Assembly: GCF_002584985.1 (NCBI RefSeq)
Contig: NZ_NUPZ01000010.1
Location: 10,086-45,425, forward strand
Direction of reading: 5' to 3'
DNA: 35,340 nucleotides
Source: Bacillus sp. AFS029637
Lineage (GTDB): Bacteria; Bacillota; Bacilli; Bacillales; Bacillaceae_G
Shown here: one piece after another, positions 33,159-35,340 of the stretch
How the letters are laid out: each line of letters opens with the position of its first letter
How positions within the stretch are numbered: position 1 is the stretch's first letter
Translations under genes and position numbers: made by a program
The notes under the pieces: model-generated
What the model was told of the DNA's origin: nothing
The model's database searches: none
The model's input: the letters and a program-made list of their open reading frames with translations, nothing else

Positions 33159-34175
33159 ATGAAGAAAATGGCATTATCCTTCGCGGTCGTAAGTTTATTA
33201 CTGGGAGCTTGTAGTAATGATACGATTAGTAAGAAGGATGAAGTTATACAAAAAGATACGAAAGAAAAAAGTATGATTCCGAGAACGGCTGTTTCTAAAG
33301 ATTATTATAGAACTGTTATTCCTTTAAAAGAACAAAAAGTCATTAATACAGCTAATATAAAAACAAATTCTAAATTAGATTTAGCAGAATATGAAAATGG
33401 TTTAATGAATATTGCAAAAGGGCAATTTGATACAGAAAATCATGTGCTGCAATTAAATCAATACATTCCGGAGAATGTGATTGATGAACTAGTCGCGAAA
33501 GTAGAAGCACCAGTTTTGACGAACATCATCGAACAAGACTATTTCGGAAAGCAGAATTCAAACGAATTAAGTTTATCTGGTGTTATGATTGGTTTAGCTA
33601 TGTCTTCAAGCGTATCTAATGAAGAAGCCATTTCTAAAGGTACTGAAGTTGCTAAACAACTTATAGAAGCTATAAACAAAAATGATAAATATAACAAATC
33701 GCCAATTACGTTTGCTATCTTTAAACAAGAAAATACAACTTCTTTAAAAAATGGTACGTACATTGCTAGTGCTACTGTTCAAAAGAATGATACGAATATG
33801 GGAAACTGGAGTATGATTGATGAACAAGCTTATTCATATCCTTCTGATGAATTTAAACAAGAACATGGAGAAGATAATGCAAAAATAAATGAATTTGCTG
33901 ATTCAATAAAAAAGTTTTCTCCTGGAGATTTTATCCCAGTCAATGCTAAAGTTTTGTATAAACAAAAGAAAATGGATACATTAAATATGGATATTGTTAT
34001 TAAATATAACGGTAAAACAGAATTAATGGCTCTTACTCAAATGGCTGCTCAAAGTATGTTAGAGAAATTACCTAAAGATGCGAAAGTACAATTGCAGATA
34101 AAGTCCGATAATAAAATCGAGGCCGTTATTATAAAAGAGAAAAACAGCGATAAACCGTTTGTTTCCTTCTTATAA
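33159..34175 (+). CDS. CamS-family lipoprotein (sex-pheromone cAM373 precursor-like)
   Basis: A 338-residue lipoprotein: signal peptide with lipobox LGAC (Cys18). The mature part matches the CamS domain: 'YYRTVIPLKEQK' near residue 48, 'EYENGLMNIAKGQFDTENH' after it, then 'YSYPSDEFKQEHGEDN' and 'NMDIVIKYNGKTELMALTQ' near the C terminus. In enterococci the CamS signal peptide yields a peptide pheromone; in bacilli the function (YerH) is unclear. Bacilli usually carry camS near ligA, so this copy is probably a paralogue. The ribosome binding site is weak (AGTAGG). Codon use looks more A+T-rich than the upstream genes. Confidence 0.78.
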   Translation: MKKMALSFAVVSLLLGACSNDTISKKDEVIQKDTKEKSMIPRTAVSKDYYRTVIPLKEQKVINTANIKTNSKLDLAEYENGLMNIAKGQFDTENHVLQLNQYIPENVIDELVAKVEAPVLTNIIEQDYFGKQNSNELSLSGVMIGLAMSSSVSNEEAISKGTEVAKQLIEAINKNDKYNKSPITFAIFKQENTTSLKNGTYIASATVQKNDTNMGNWSMIDEQAYSYPSDEFKQEHGEDNAKINEFADSIKKFSPGDFIPVNAKVLYKQKKMDTLNMDIVIKYNGKTELMALTQMAAQSMLEKLPKDAKVQLQIKSDNKIEAVIIKEKNSDKPFVSFL

Positions 34176-34206
34176 AAAAGACAGTTTAAACACTGTCTTT
34201 TTTTTA
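34174..34206 (+). terminator. Intrinsic terminator of the CamS-like gene
   Basis: AAAAAAGACAGT and ACTGTCTTTTTT with loop TTAAAC, beginning within the TAA stop codon. Confidence 0.87.
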
Positions 34207-34256
34207 TTGCAAGTGAGAATGTACGAAGTTTTTTTGTAGTGATTTATTGTTATATT

Positions 34257-34370
34257 TCGTATGAATATCGTATTTTGGTGCCATGGAAGATGATTCAAGA
34301 TTAAGAAGAAGTCATTGGAAATGGTGTTATGACGGGTAAGCCAAATCAAATTCAAAAAAGTAAGAGGTAA
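34257..34370 (+). pseudogene. Possible remnant of a polymorphic-toxin C-terminal tail
   Basis: In one frame this stretch reads SYEYRILVPWKMIQD, a TAA stop (34302-34304), then EEVIGNGVMTGKPNQIQKSKR and a stop at 34368-34370, 5 bases before the DUF2247 gene. The final 'GNGVMTGKPNQIQ' has the look of C-terminal tails of secreted toxins as I remember them. There is no start codon with a binding site and no N-terminal part. The toxin idea is inference from this tail and its position. Confidence 0.35.
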
Positions 34371-34375
34371 ATAAT

Positions 34376-34858
34376 ATGAACTTAAAAGATTTAAAAAGTA
34401 AACATATTAAGTATGATTGGAAAACTATTTTTGTAGGCGTCCAAGGAAGTTATTTTAGTAAAGACGTTATTTCTGATTATGCGGTAGAATTGATGGGAAT
34501 TGGTGATGAAAGCGGGTTTGTTAGTGAACTTACATGGGGAGTCTCTAATGAAAATTTAGGTAAGGTGATGTTAGAAATAAAAACTAATTATTTTCCTCAA
34601 TTAGATGAAGAAAGCCCAGTGTTAGTAGAGGAGAAAAGAAAATTAAGATTTATTTGTTTATCTGAAATAAAAGAAAGATGTAAAGAAGATAATGAGTTAT
34701 TAAATGAAATTGCAGAGTTTTATGGAAATCACCAATACCCAGAAGATATGGTGAGTTTTGTTAATTATATGCCTCAAGAAGTTCCAACTACGAAAGAAGC
34801 TTTGGTAAATAGGTTTGAAAAATTTTTAAAATTAGAGGAAGAGAGAGTTAAATATTAA
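34376..34858 (+). CDS. DUF2247 family protein (putative immunity protein)
   Basis: A 160-residue soluble, acidic, mostly helical protein. The C-terminal part 'YGNHQYPEDMVSFVNYMPQE' is the DUF2247 signature as I recall it, and the length fits. Function is not established; small acidic proteins placed just behind toxin genes often act as immunity factors, and a toxin-tail-like remnant precedes it by 5 bases. GAGG lies 9 bases before the ATG. The coding sequence is A+T-rich and looks intact. Confidence 0.68.
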   Translation: MNLKDLKSKHIKYDWKTIFVGVQGSYFSKDVISDYAVELMGIGDESGFVSELTWGVSNENLGKVMLEIKTNYFPQLDEESPVLVEEKRKLRFICLSEIKERCKEDNELLNEIAEFYGNHQYPEDMVSFVNYMPQEVPTTKEALVNRFEKFLKLEEERVKY

Positions 34859-34867
34859 ATATATATA

Positions 34868-34889
34868 GTCACTACCAATAGGTAGTGAC
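34868..34889. repeat. Perfect hairpin after the DUF2247 gene
   Basis: GTCACTACC-AATA-GGTAGTGAC, a 9-base perfect stem 10 bases after the stop codon. No strong T-run follows, so it is only a weak terminator candidate. Confidence 0.5.
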
Positions 34890-34922
34890 TTACAATTAGT
34901 TTCTGAAACGGGAAGTTGAGTT

Positions 34923-35279
34923 ATGCTGGATTTAATCGCAGAGAATAATAATGGGCCATTTAAAACATAGACGTTACAACATATTTTTAAACAAATTTTC
35001 CAATATGGTTTAGAGTTACAAGAAGACAGGATTGTTGAAATGAATGGTGATGGAAATCATTATTTTATCGAGGGGACCATACGCAGTGAAAAGTTATGAA
35101 CAAGTACATCAAGTTGCTGAAGCAATGAAAGAGCGTCGCATAATACGCTTCATATTTCCGTTGTACCAATTTTAAAGAAAGAAATCTATTTCCCCCTGTC
35201 GTTGTCGATATAAGGCATTCTACAGGACGCCGTGATCTTCTATTGTCAGTTGTGAAGTACTTCCAGATCCAGCGCATCA
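34923..35279 (+). pseudogene. Multiply interrupted gene remnant, function unknown
   Basis: From ATG 34923 one frame reads MLDLIAENNNGPFKT, a TAG (34968-34970), then TLQHIFKQIFQYGLELQEDR and on to a TGA at 35097-35099. Protein-like text continues in shifted frames: SYEQVHQVAEAMKERR (from 35092), NTLHISVVPILKKEIYFP (from 35142) and 'LFPPVVVDIRHSTGRRDLL' (third frame). This pattern of an in-frame stop plus frame changes fits a decayed gene. No family was recognised. A minus-strand frame (35065-35292) covers part of it and cannot be excluded. Confidence 0.4.
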
Positions 35280-35292
35280 AATGACTATCCAT

Positions 35293-35340
35293 GTCGTTTT
35301 TTGTTGGTAAATCGATATCCTATGTCGAATCGCCGATATA
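35293..35340. repeat. CGATAT repeat copy at the window edge
   Basis: Begins with GTCGTTTTTTGTTGGTAA and continues ATCGATAT, then AATCGCCGATATA at the very end. About 24 of the first 26 bases match 15348-15373. The element is cut by the window end. Confidence 0.7.

Overview
The window looks like a stretch of chromosome from the Bacillus cereus group. It is A+T-rich, and most genes follow the order of the Bacillus subtilis 'yt' region: ytfP, murJ/ytgP, ytzG, ytzE, pepV, thpR/ytlP, pullulanase, ytmP, ytzH, trmB, ytnP, ytzB, ytoP, ytpP, ytpQ, ytpR, sftA, murC, ampS, ytxG, ytxJ. That synteny is recalled, not searched. Copies of what appears to be a bcr1-type intergenic repeat, and a second 'CGATAT' repeat family, fit the same group. 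No rRNA, tRNA, CRISPR array, prophage or transposase gene was seen.

Layout. Positions 1-4375: a small Cys-containing hypothetical protein; a two-gene SRPBCC-arsR operon with a likely autoregulatory operator; and, on the minus strand, an HI0933-type flavoprotein (YtfP) followed by a DHA2-type drug exporter. Positions 4376-9811: lipid II flippase MurJ, an RsuA-type pseudouridine synthase, the small DeoR-like YtzE, dipeptidase PepV and the RNA phosphodiesterase ThpR. Positions 9812-15848: type I pullulanase, YtmP kinase-like protein, YtzH, tRNA m7G46 methyltransferase, the lactonase-like YtnP and membrane-anchored YtzB. Positions 15997-19762: M42 aminopeptidase, a DUF84 NTPase, thioredoxin-like YtpP, YtpQ and YtpR. 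Positions 19906-27884: a SUKH-like protein, a lipoprotein amidase, a greatly enlarged SftA DNA translocase with two tandem-repeat blocks, nicotinate phosphoribosyltransferase and MurC. Positions 28005-30860: a MerR-controlled EamA exporter, a GNAT acetyltransferase and a coupled PH-domain/lipoprotein pair. Positions 30900-33040: M29 aminopeptidase, YtxG and bacilliredoxin YtxJ.

The right end (33159-35340) is different in character: a CamS-like lipoprotein, a broken reading frame resembling a toxin C-terminal tail, a DUF2247 protein that may be its immunity partner, and a multiply interrupted gene remnant ending in a dispersed repeat. This is the most accessory-looking part of the window.

Together the core genes serve cell-envelope synthesis (MurJ, MurC, amidase), chromosome segregation at division (SftA), peptide and glucan breakdown (PepV, M42, M29, pullulanase), tRNA/rRNA modification and thiol redox homeostasis. 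Most transcription units end in clear intrinsic terminators, several of which overlap a stop codon. I do not see one obvious new system. The best candidates for a second look are the toxin-tail/DUF2247 locus, the SftA repeat expansion, the textbook MerR promoter in front of an exporter of unknown substrate, and several unexplained palindromes and repeat families.
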